64,000 nucleotides of DNA from Plectosphaerella cucumerina (lineage: Eukaryota; Ascomycota; Sordariomycetes; Glomerellales; Plectosphaerellaceae). Position 1 is the first letter of the stretch; the number at the start of each line of letters is the position of its first letter. The position numbers and the translations under genes were made by a program. Positions 10,163 to 19,029 of this stretch are shown piece after piece. The notes beneath the pieces were generated by a model. It saw nothing but the letters and a program-made list of their open reading frames with translations, did not search any database and was not told the DNA's origin. Where the stretch lies: positions 1,178,001 to 1,242,000 of the forward strand of contig JAGPXD010000004.1 of assembly GCA_020746995.1 (NCBI GenBank). Direction: 5' to 3'.

Positions 10163-11152
10163 CTACCCCGAGAGAACCCATTTGATCCCCTGGACCATCT
10201 CCTCCTCCGTCCGCACCGCTCTTTCCATCTCAGGCGCCTTGAGCCAGAACGTATGAGGGAACCCCTCGACAACCTTCACATCCACCTCGACACCCGCCTC
10301 CTCCAGCAGCATGGCATAACACACTCCATCCGAGTACAGCGTGTCGTTGGAGCTCACCTGGATCCACGTCCTCCCCAGCCCCCTAAGTCGCTCCGGCTCA
10401 ACCTCAAGCGGCATCCTCTCAAGCCCTGCTCTTGGCGGGTCCATGACGAAGATACCACCCAGAGACGTCGAGAAGGCCTCGCTTGCGCTTGTGTGGGATG
10501 CTCGAAGACGCTCGGGGACGTACTCTGGCCCGTTACCCGCGTTACACGTCACGGGGCCGCGAAGGACGGTGCCAGTGACGACCCCTGGGCCGGCTTGTTG
10601 CTGCATGAAGGCTGCCAGCTCGCCGCCGCTCGAGGAGCCGACGAGAACAATTCTCGCCTGCGGGGGCGCCAGCTTCAAGATGGCGTCAAAAGCATCCGTA
10701 GAATCCTGGAGGGACGTCGTCGCCGGGAATGTCGGATTGAGCCGGTAGCCAACTGAGTAGACGGTCGAGTTGGGGATCTGCTTGACGATACGTCGGCATG
10801 AGAGCTCTTCGCTGTCGGCTTCTCCGACGAACAGGCCGCCGCCGTGGTAGTAGACGACAACAACCTCAACGGGCGACGTGCTGCTATACTGGATGACAGG
10901 GATGGCGAAGTTGTCTATCGTGGAGGGTACCGTCAGAAGCGTGGCAGTAATGCCCTCGGAAAATTCGTGGAACTGCGCGCCGGGGGCCAGCAGCTTCGCG
11001 TGAAGCTGTCGCCTCTCCTCCGCGTAGACCGGCTGTCTGTCCAAAATCGAGGCGTAGGTGATGGGTGGCTTGGCGTTGTCCTTCTCCCACTGAAGCCAGG
11101 CAGGGTCCAGCGGAGGGGGTGTTTGGATGACGAGGTTTTGGAGGTTGGGCAT
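10163..11152 (-). CDS. Alpha/beta hydrolase, hormone-sensitive-lipase type
   Basis: This intronless minus-strand frame encodes 329 residues. It has the HSL-family (alpha/beta hydrolase fold-3, PF07859) signature: the oxyanion-hole motif YYHGGG near residue 105, the nucleophile elbow GSSSGG near 172-177, an acidic residue in SNDTLYSDG near 270, and a terminal histidine in EGFPHTFW near 300. These complete a Ser-Asp-His triad, so the enzyme should be active. Substrates in this family are short-chain esters, carbamates or acyl groups. The actual substrate is unknown. No signal peptide is seen, so it is likely cytosolic. There is no biosynthetic cluster around it that would suggest a pathway. Confidence 0.88.
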   Translation of the reverse strand: MPNLQNLVIQTPPPLDPAWLQWEKDNAKPPITYASILDRQPVYAEERRQLHAKLLAPGAQFHEFSEGITATLLTVPSTIDNFAIPVIQYSSTSPVEVVVVYYHGGGLFVGEADSEELSCRRIVKQIPNSTVYSVGYRLNPTFPATTSLQDSTDAFDAILKLAPPQARIVLVGSSSGGELAAFMQQQAGPGVVTGTVLRGPVTCNAGNGPEYVPERLRASHTSASEAFSTSLGGIFVMDPPRAGLERMPLEVEPERLRGLGRTWIQVSSNDTLYSDGVCYAMLLEEAGVEVDVKVVEGFPHTFWLKAPEMERAVRTEEEMVQGIKWVLSG

Positions 11153-11660
11153 GATGGCTGAGATATGGTATGAACAGGGGGAGGAATGAGAAAAGGGAAC
11201 GTCGACAACACCATGAGATGGCGGGATATATGAGAACCATCGGTCGTTGTTGGGCTCGGAGCCAGCTAGAGCGGGGTCGGTTTTTGCACCAACGGCATCA
11301 TCCCATTTAGCCGTCTCACCCGGTCAAACGAAGCCGAAATAGGACGACATTTCGTCCGACGGGTGTCCGGCATCAATGATGTATTTGGAAGTTGGTCCAA
11401 TTGATGTCGATTTGATAGGTGCAAAACATAAACGCGTGTTGGCAGGGTTGTTGTTGTTCTTGCCTTCCAATGCATCGTCGATAGACCTGCAGAACATCAT
11501 CATCGTAAACCAATAGCCTGGCGAGTCAACAAGCAAAAACACACAGTCAGGTCGGTGATAAATGGTCGATTCCCCTACCACGTAGGTCTTCCGCTCGCCT
11601 CTCCTATCTACCATGCTAGAGTACACAAAGGGAACCGAGGAACAGTCGCGATTATGGTGT
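11153..11660. other. Intergenic region upstream of hydrolase, downstream of ATP7
   Basis: Both flanking genes are on the minus strand, so this holds the ATP7 3' untranslated region and the hydrolase promoter. No gene is supported. Confidence 0.5.
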
Positions 11661-12463
11661 TTACAGGACGGACAGGTCACCGAACCTCTCCTGTAGGGGG
11701 CGTCAGCGTGTATTCGCGGCAAGGCGGGCGTCGAGTTAAAAAGGGATCGTACCTTGTAGCCCGGCACGGACCAGCGGCCCTTGGCAACGAGCTCGGCGGT
11801 CTTCTTCTCAACCTCGGGCACGGCGGCGTTGATGTCGTCCTGGGGGCACGCGCGGTTAGCATCCGTCTCTCAAGAGCGCCCTCTCGGGCTCTCGGGCTGC
11901 ATCCTGGACGTACGACGGTGAGGTCCTCGAACGGCCGGGCTTGCTCAATGTTGGTGAGGGTCTTCTCAAGGTCCTTCAGCTCCAGGCCGACCTGCTCCTT
12001 GGTGGCCTCGGCATTCTTGACGGCCTCGACCTCGAAGGCCTCGATGGCCTTGACCTGGCGGGCGACGTCGTAGGTCGAGGGCTTGAAGGCGGCGAAGCGC
12101 TTCTCGATCTCGGCGACGACGGCCTGGTTCTTGAGGGTCGAGCGGTAGTGGGCGAAGTCGACCTCGGTGGGGAGCTCGCGGAGGGACGCGACCTTGCGGC
12201 GGGCGTCCTCGTTGCGCTTCTTGAAGGCCTGCAGGGAGGCGACGGTCTGGCCACGGAGGTTGAGGGAGGTCGTGACCTTGGCCCAGTCGAGCTTGAGCGC
12301 TGCGCTTCGCTGCGGATAGGGAGAGGAGAAATTAGCTCAGCTCGGGCGGGTTGCCTTTCTCATGGCCGGTCGCGCCGCCCCCTCCATCGCCAATTGACGA
12401 TGTTTCGGTCGGAGGAGGTGGCGATTGGCCCGAGGGATCCGCGGGTGTACTCACTGCGGCCAT
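11661..12463 (-). CDS. ATP7: Mitochondrial F1Fo-ATP synthase subunit d
   Basis: Four exons on the minus strand (12463-12455, 12309-11914, 11839-11753, 11690-11661) encode 173 residues, the usual fungal length. The first exon encodes only Met-Ala-Ala. The introns are 145, 74 and 62 nt. The protein starts MAARSAALKLDW and continues with KFSTYRS-type charged helices, PTEVDFAHYRSTLKNQ, and a conserved end around GRWSVPGYK then ERFGDLSVL. Subunit d is part of the peripheral stator stalk that couples F1 to Fo in the inner mitochondrial membrane. Upstream, at 12571-12594, is an inverted repeat of two CACGTG sites. A close match to the family throughout makes this call firm. Confidence 0.95.
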
Positions 12464-12997
12464 CTTGATCGAGTTGGTGGTGATTCGAGGTGGTTGAAGA
12501 TGTGGATTGCCTCGAACGTTGAGGTTGCTGGCTGACTTTGCCGAAGAGGCGGGAAAGATCCGGAGCGCCGGGTCACGTGGGGCGACACGTGACCTTCCGA
12601 CGCAACGTCGGAGATGACCTCGGCGACAGCAGCATGAATGCGACAACACGCCAATTGAGCTTGTAGGAAGCTCTGGCAAGTTATTTCGAGACGTAGCCAT
12701 GATCATAGACATGTTCAATGTTGTTCTGCAACTGCAAAAGTGCCACCCATCACGCCAAAACTTGAACTTGGTGATCCGGAAGATTTGAGCTTTTATTCCG
12801 CCAAACTCCCCGGACATGGTACAAGGCTGTCACGCCCGGCCTGAATTTTTGTCCTTTGCGCATGCATCATGGTCTGTCCCGAAAAGACATCCGGTCTGTA
12901 CGCCCCGACGCTTTACCAAACGTTTCCCTTCCTCATGTGCCTGTTTGCTTCCAATCCACCCCCCCTGCCCGGGCAAGGGGGAAAGAGATCAGCTGCC
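12464..12997. promoter_or_regulatory. ATP7 promoter and NAC-alpha 3' region
   Basis: Both neighbours are on the minus strand. The ATP7-proximal part holds the CACGTG inverted repeat described separately. The other end should hold the 3' untranslated region of NAC-alpha. No gene is supported. Confidence 0.5.
12571..12594. promoter_or_regulatory. Inverted repeat of two CACGTG sites upstream of ATP7
   Basis: GGTCACGTG (12571-12579) and CACGTGACC (12586-12594) form a perfect 9-bp inverted repeat with a 6-nt spacer. Each arm holds a CACGTG E-box, the core bound by basic helix-loop-helix factors such as Cbf1 and Sre-type proteins. It ends about 110 bases upstream of the ATP7 start codon. Binding is inferred, the repeat itself is plain. 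Confidence 0.6.
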
Positions 12998-13737
12998 CTA
13001 GATGCTCAGCGCCATGATGGAGTTGACTATGTCGTTGTCGTTCTCCTTCAGGGCCTTGACGGCCTTGTTCCGGCTGACGTTCGCCTGGGTCATGACGAGC
13101 TCAATGTCCTTCTCCTCGACACCGTCGGCGTCGACATCCTCCTCGTCATCCTCCTCCTCCTCATCGTCCTTCTTGGCGTCGGCCGAGCCGGCGGCCTTGG
13201 GCTCGCCGTGGCTGTGGCCGGCGTGGTCGTGCTCGGCACCGCCGGCGGCGGCGAGCTGCTGGGCAGCGGCGGCCTGGGCGGAGGCGTTGAGGTCCTCGAT
13301 CTTGGCCTCACCGAAGACGCTGCGGGGATCGGTCAGTACTTTGTCTCCGTATGCGGAGGGCGTGAGGGAAGCTCACATGTAGGTGTTGCTGTTGGGCGAC
13401 TTGTACACGTCGGGGTTGTTGATCACGAAGAGGATCTGGCGGGGGGAGTCAGCGTCGGCGCGGGGCAGCGGCCTCGGGACAAGCGGCGACGTACGTTCTT
13501 GGGGCGGCGGAGGGTGACGCGGGTGATGCCGGGGATCTTGGTCAGGTGCAGCTTCTCGAGGAGCTTGCGGGCCTTCTTCTCGTTCCTGGACTGAACGACG
13601 GTGGTGGAGCTGCCGGCGGGGATGCCCTCGCCGTCCTCGAGCTCGCCATCCTCGGAGCTGGCGTCATCGTCGAGCTCCTCAACCTGGGGCTTCTTGGCCT
13701 CAGCCTCAGGCTTATCTTCAGCGCGGGGGGCGGCCAT
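12998..13737 (-). CDS. EGD2: Nascent polypeptide-associated complex subunit alpha
   Basis: Three exons on the minus strand (13737-13495, 13435-13377, 13319-12998) encode 207 residues. The introns are 59 and 57 nt. The N-terminus is acidic. The NAC domain is clear: QSRNEKKARKLLEKL, then TRVTLRRPKNILFVINNPDV, then YIVFGEAKIEDLN across the second join. An alanine/His-rich and strongly acidic linker follows. The C-terminal UBA domain reads KDIELVMTQANVSRNKAVKAL and ends SIMALSI. The protein pairs with the beta subunit (EGD1, also in this window at 38.2 kb), binds ribosomes near the exit tunnel and shields nascent chains. Confidence 0.95.
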
Positions 13738-14781
13738 TTTGTCGGATCTGTGTGGCGGGTTCGGTCGTGCGGTCAGCCTCTGGGCAGCAAACGAGTAGAA
13801 GCTTTGCAAGCAGTGCTGGAAGGCGGGACAGGCGATTTTTCCACCATGGCGTCGAAATGTCGCAAAATCGCCCGTTTCCCCGCCCGGCGCCTTATGCACG
13901 GGGGCAAAACAATTGCTGGAATCGTCCCGGGGTCGACTTACAGAGATTCTGGGGTCTGGTACAGAGGCCTTTGAGTCGTTGGATTGTTCCGCCCTGTTGT
14001 GGTGATCGCGCGAGGAACTGCAAATTCTAGGGTTTGGCAGAAGCGGTGGATGACTAAGCACAGACATGAATTTTGGGTACGACTTGGAAGCCCGGCCCAC
14101 CCGCGCCAGCAGTGTCTCTTCGGCTCACGAAAGTTGCCTGTGAATGGGTGTGAGCAAGGCCCTTGCAGCAAGGCTGCGAAAAGCAGGCCCGCCGTACACT
14201 TCCCCAGAATTACGTGACCTCCCAAGTCCCGAGTTGCGACTCAGTGCCTCCTCCCCAAAGTCCAGAATGTCACAGCGAGCAGGGTGTGTTGTTGCGGTTA
14301 TTCGTTTCAATTTTTTGGACTCCTTGGTATTGATTCGTCGGGGTTGAAGGGCCGCCGGCGTTCTGCCCCGAGTTCCCCGGGTGCAGCGCCGGCGGTGTCC
14401 CCCCCAGTCCCCCGCAGCAGCCAGCCAGACAGAAAGCCTTGGTGCTCTCGTCCTTGTTGTTGCCATGAATATCATTTGTCTCTGATTTTCCGTATCGACG
14501 CCGGCCATCTTTATGATGTGACATAGGGGCCCTTCCTGTACGGAGCCAAAGAGAAACGCGGCAAACCGTTTGCCGCGATGGATGCAGACCAGTCCAGGTT
14601 TCCATGCCATCCCACGCTCCAAAGTAAACCAGGCCCAACCTCCATGCATCTCGTCCCCTAATCTTCCTCCGCCGCCTCAGTCGTCGTCATATCGCCGCAA
14701 CCTCGTGTCTAGTTCGTCCGTTGTGTCGCCGCTCGTGTGGTGGAGAGTCGGCTTTTGTCGTGCGAGCCGTGTGTGTCGAGT
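13738..14781. other. Intergenic region between NAC-alpha and eL14 genes
   Basis: Both neighbours are on the minus strand, so this contains the NAC-alpha promoter and leader and the eL14 3' region. A TACGTGACC element lies at 14211-14219. No gene or repeat is supported. Confidence 0.45.
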
Positions 14782-15334
14782 TTACGCCGAGGACTTGACC
14801 TTGGCCAGAGCCTTGCGCTCCTCGAAGCGACGCTGCTTCTTGAGGCGGAGGACCTGGAAGCGCTCGAAGTCGGTGAGGTTCTTCCTCCGCTCGATCTGGG
14901 TCCTGCGCTTGTACCAGTTGGTCTGCTTCCACTTCTGGTCGATCTCGGACTTCTCCCAGGCCTTCTTGACGGTGCCGGTGCGGGCACCACGGGGGAGACC
15001 CTCAACGACGAGCGAGGAGAGAAGGGCGTGCGAGAGGGGAAGGGACTGGCGGGTAACGGCGAGCTTGGGGTCCTCGGAGGGACCGTCGACCAGAACCTGT
15101 AAGGCGCAAATGTTAACACACTGTTCCTCGGAAGGTCCTCCTCTTGTTTCCCGTATCCCAATCTTTTTCTTATTCTCTCTCCTCCGTTCGGCAGTCTTGA
15201 CGTACGCGCTTGTGGTCGATAATCTCAACGATGGTGGCCAGGCGGCCGGCAAGGGGGTGGTTGCCCTCGATGAGGACGACACGGCCGACCTCGACCATGC
15301 GCCACTGGGATCCCTCGATGGTTGCGTCACCCAT
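14782..15334 (-). CDS. RPL14: 60S ribosomal protein eL14
   Basis: Two coding exons (15334-15206 and 15096-14782) on the minus strand encode 147 residues. The intron of 109 nt falls after IIDHKR and joins to VLVDGPSED, the conserved eL14 site. The N-terminal KOW-like SH3 part (VEVGRVVLIEGNHPLAGRLA) is followed by a basic helical tail (WKQTNWYKRRTQIERRKNLTDFERF) and ends KVKSSA. It is a structural protein of the large subunit. A probable 76-nt intron lies in the 5' leader just upstream (15348-15423). Confidence 0.95.
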
Positions 15335-15347
15335 TTTTGCTGTCGAT

Positions 15348-15423
15348 CTGGAGGTTGGGCGTGTCAGAAAATTAGGTGGTCGCTGGGCGTGAGGTTGTCG
15401 TCGTCGGCGGAGTGTTGGCTTAC
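15348..15423 (-). other. Probable 5'-UTR intron of the eL14 gene
   Basis: Reading the minus strand, GTAAGC begins at 15423 and CTCCAG ends at 15348, with a CTGAC branch motif about 20 nt before the acceptor. The eL14 start codon lies 14 nt downstream of the acceptor. Leader introns are common in ribosomal protein genes. It would be confirmed by RNA reads. Confidence 0.55.
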
Positions 15424-16210
15424 CAAGTCGCGATCAAAAGTCCGATGGTTGTCTGAATGGGTGGTAGATTGGAGTACCGAAATGCGAAGCGAGGAAAGGC
15501 ACAACGTTCCCCACTGTGTGCCCTAGACGTAGGGCGAGAAGGCACAATCCGGGTGAAAAAAATTCGCTGGCAGAACTTCGGCGGTAGGGGCCAATCAGAG
15601 AGGGGTGGATGAAGGGCCCCACTTCGGCCTGCAGCTAAAAAAGCTGGGAGCTCTCGCGACTTGCAGCTTTTCCTTCTGCCTTTGCAGTCCAGACATTTCG
15701 ACAACCGCGCTTCCACGAGCCAGCGCCCATATTCTGGGTGATGCTGCACGCGTCATGACGCTCGTGGAAGCTGCGAATCTTATGGTACGTTTTACACCGT
15801 CTTCCACCGCCTCTCCCCTCGCCTGCACTCTGATGAAGCAAATTTGCGATTGATTTCTTTCGATGGCTCTCTTTCGCCGGAGTGGCTATATCGTCTGAAT
15901 ATATGATATTCAATTCTTACATATTCTGATTGTGTCTTCTCTCACACTTTACTTGAGACTTCGGGGACATGCAGCGGCTGACCAGCTTTGCAGAGACAGG
16001 GCTTTACACGACTTAACGTTGCTTGAAATAGGGAACGTCCTGGTGGTGGCAGTTGTAACATCAATTGAAAGCTTTCTTACGATCATCGCTCATCTTCATC
16101 TTGTTATGTCAATTCCTCTGATGCATTGCAATGTTCCTCGCCGTTAACGCCCGGCTACTAATCGTACAGAGAAGTGAGACCCCGTCCATCTGTCGTTATA
16201 GACGATGCAT
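15424..16210. other. Intergenic region, no gene seen
   Basis: It holds the eL14 promoter and the 3' end of the small hydrophilic protein gene (both minus strand). Open frames crossing it have no recognisable features. The stretch 15,880-16,140 is AT-richer than its surroundings. Confidence 0.45.
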
Positions 16211-16605
16211 CTATTTCTTTCCCTTGCGCTCCAGCTCGGCCTCTTCCTCGGCCAGGATCTGGGCATCAATCTTGGCTCCCTTCGACGGCTCGTTGCCGTG
16301 CATCCGCGCCGGAGCAGTGGGGTCCTTCTTCATGGCTGTGACCTCCGGGTCTTCCTGCTCGCCATCGTTCTTCTGCCAGCGCGCGTTAGATGTGACCGGC
16401 AAATCGGATCGTGTGGCGAACATACCTCCTCGGCGGCGAGCCGGTTGGCGATGGACCTCTCATCCTTGGAGTCCAGGTTGTTGTGGGCGTTGGGCACGCT
16501 GCCCTCGTGGAACCTCTCGGGCTGCTCGACCTCGGAGTCCTTGGGGTTGCGCTGGTCGCCAGCCTCGTAGACGCCGCTGTTTCCGACCTTGGATTGTCCA
16601 GACAT
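16211..16605 (-). CDS. Small hydrophilic protein of unknown function
   Basis: Two exons on the minus strand (16605-16426, 16372-16211) encode 113 residues. The 53-nt intron has a GTATGT donor. The protein is almost entirely polar and charged, with no membrane segment. It begins MSGQSKVGNSGVYEAGDQRN and ends in a Glu/Lys-rich helix (ILAEEEAELERKGKK). The opening GVYEAGDQRN pattern recalls small, probably disordered, stress- or development-associated proteins of Sordariomycetes, but I cannot name a family. The start is placed at the MSGQ methionine because the longer upstream frame has leader-like composition. It is divergent from FMP46 across 750 bases. Confidence 0.7.
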
Positions 16606-17355
16606 GATTGTGATTGAGTGCTGTTTTTTGGTTTGTGGTAGAGAGAAATTGAGTGAGTTGTTCTGGTAGGTACGAGTAGTGAAGAATTGTGCTGTGAGAG
16701 CTTCGTCGTGGATGAAGCAGCGACTGCAGAGGTTATATTGCGTCCCTACAGTGACGTACATCTTCCTCCATCGCGCTCTCCACAGTTTACTTCATAATGC
16801 GTCATGATGGCGCCCGACGGTCAGACACGACTTAGTCCAAAGGCGTTAACCCCATCTTTGGGCGGGCTCAAGACAGAAGGCAAGCACCTACGTCAGAGGC
16901 AGATCTCTTTTGACCTGGAAGGACGTCTGGGATCGATGCATCGGACGGGAAGTTTATGTTTCCTCCGACATCGTCAAGACGCCGATCACATGCCAAGAGA
17001 TGCACCTGAGTCGTTTGATTAAGATCCCACGCGGTTGAAGCTCGATGTGATGAATTACACTGCCGCCAGCGCCATGCACTTGAGCCAACAGCACTGGTCA
17101 ATTGGGCTCCCAGGGTGCTCCCATTAATTGTTCAGAGAAGCCTTAGAGATGTTAGGGACAAGTGCTTCTCAACCCAATCCTCCGATGGCTGGGCGCGTGC
17201 AGCTGGCCCCGGCAATTGGGGATGACGTAAACTGCCCCGGTCTCCCGCAGTTGGGGGGAGCTCCACCATCAACGTCAAGAGCTCCAATTCACGTTCGACG
17301 AACCATCGTCAGATCCAACCACCACACATAGCACCACCCGATCACGACCGCAAAG
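16606..17355. promoter_or_regulatory. Divergent promoter, small hydrophilic protein / FMP46
   Basis: These 750 bases separate the two divergent starts. CA-rich leader sequence precedes FMP46 (CCAACCACCACACATAGC). No gene is supported. Confidence 0.45.
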
Positions 17356-17899
17356 ATGTTTGGCATGGTCAGTCTCCCTCGACAGCCCCGCGATGCTGCA
17401 TAGCACTCTAGCTAACGCCCCCACAGCGCAAGACTCTCGATATCATCACCCTCTTCTCCAAGGCGGGCTCCCCTGCCTCGGCGAGGGTAGTCACCCTGCT
17501 GAAGCAGGTGTCTGCCAACTCGTCCGCCCCGGCCACCGCCGACCAGGCCAGCGACCACTCGGCCGCTCGTCGGTCAGAGGAGTTCGACCTCGACATCACC
17601 GAGAACCCCCCGACGGCCGACCAGGTCAAGACCATCCTCGAATACGTCGGCCCCAGCAAGATCTCGACCATCATCAAGGGTGCCAATAACGAGACGGATG
17701 CCCTGAGAAAGTTCGCCCAGGATGCCAACAGCTTCCAGAAGCCGGTGGTAAGTGTCAGGCTCTTGTCTGGGTGGTACATGGATCTGGGCTCAAAGGCTGA
17801 CACAATTTCCAGGTTGTCGACTGGAGCAACGGCAAGGCTCTTGCCAGCGAGAACGAGTCGGAGATCCTCAAGATGCTCGACGCCCTGCACAAGAAATGA
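17356..17899 (+). CDS. FMP46: Fmp46-like mitochondrial thioredoxin-fold redox protein
   Basis: Three exons (17356-17367, 17427-17747, 17813-17899) encode 139 residues. The first exon encodes only MFGM. Intron 1 has the donor GTCAGT. The sequence starts RKTLDIITLFSKAGSPAS after the join. It continues with EEFDLDITENPPTADQ, LEYVGPSKISTIIKGA, and ends VDWSNGKALASENESEILKML. This is the pattern of the DUF1687 family (PF07955), the putative redox proteins Fmp46, which have a glutaredoxin/arsenate-reductase-like fold and locate to mitochondria. The serine replacing the classical active cysteine (near GSPAS) is a feature I see here. The biochemical role is not established. Confidence 0.88.
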
Positions 17900-19029
17900 T
17901 TGAGAAAATAAGCGGCCCAGTGAAATGCTGGGACATGTTCGAAACTTGTACAATAGCCCTGTTGCCCCTCTACCCACCACAGCCGGGACGGTTCTGGCCT
18001 AATGTAACCTGTTCATATTGATGCACAAGCAGCTCGATTTGCCTCTGAAAGGTACCCGATTCTTCTACTGAATTGATTCTTGGAGCGAGTGTGATGTGGC
18101 CGCTAGATGCAAACGGCGTTCATGCATTGACAGCATAGGCGAGTATCACCTTGTTCAGCCGGCTGTGGGCAATCGTTTCCTTGGAGATGTCTGATCCAAG
18201 TAGCTTCTGTTTATGGATGGCTCGACCTGAAGAAGGTTTTGTGGTGCCTGGTTCCACTGCTGTTCTTCTGTCCATCCAACCCTTGCTTGTGTTGCAGACA
18301 TGCTGAAGACTGGCAATGAGCTGACGTCTCTCAATAGGCTGTCGTCTGCACTTTGTGCTGGCACACATGCATATCTCAGATATGGACGGTCGGATTCTAT
18401 GCACGAGAGAAACTTCAGACTTCCATGAGCAGTGCTGTTGAAAGACGTCAATGAACCAGTGGACTCGGGAGCAGACAAAGCTTGCAGCTGCCCCTGAAAG
18501 ACAAGGCTGGCTCAAACCCCACTGGTCGTCACCGACCCTCAGGCACCTGATGCTCTCGTTCACTTTTCCGTCTGATTTTGGCTCCTTCCCTAAGTGACTG
18601 CCTGTCCGGCACCTGGGCATATCATGTGAGCTGACCCCACGCGTCACAACCATCAACAATCCCACCCTATATTTTCTCTGCACTCCCAACTTTTTCTTCT
18701 GGGCCTGCACCCAGAGGATTCAACCATCCGCAGAATCCGCATTCTCCGCGTCTGCCAGCTTTGTAGCCGCAAATACTGGCCAGCGAGGTCCGCCTCTTTT
18801 CTCTTCTGTCTTGTCATTCACTGCATTCTTCTTTGCAGTCCTGGAGACTTTTCATCTGCTTCGATTCTAAAGAACTCACGAGAAACACGTCCGACACGTG
18901 CTTTGTTTGCCTGCCAAACAATTTCCACTTCAGTACACCTTTCCCCTCGCGACGAAGCGCGTCTTCAGTCAACATCGCCTTCATCCAATCTCAACCATCC
19001 GAGGTGCACATCTGCACTAAACCAAACCC
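17900..19029. other. Intergenic region and leader of the large low-complexity gene
   Basis: It holds the 3' end of FMP46 and the promoter of the large gene that follows. The last 250 bases are pyrimidine-rich (TTTCCCC, TCTTCTTT) as in leaders. A 196-codon minus-strand frame lies here at 18120-18710 but shows no domain and was not accepted. Confidence 0.4.

Noticed and set aside
18120..18710. 196-codon minus-strand frame upstream of the large gene
   Set aside because: No domain or conserved-looking segment. It lies in the expected promoter and leader of the plus-strand gene.
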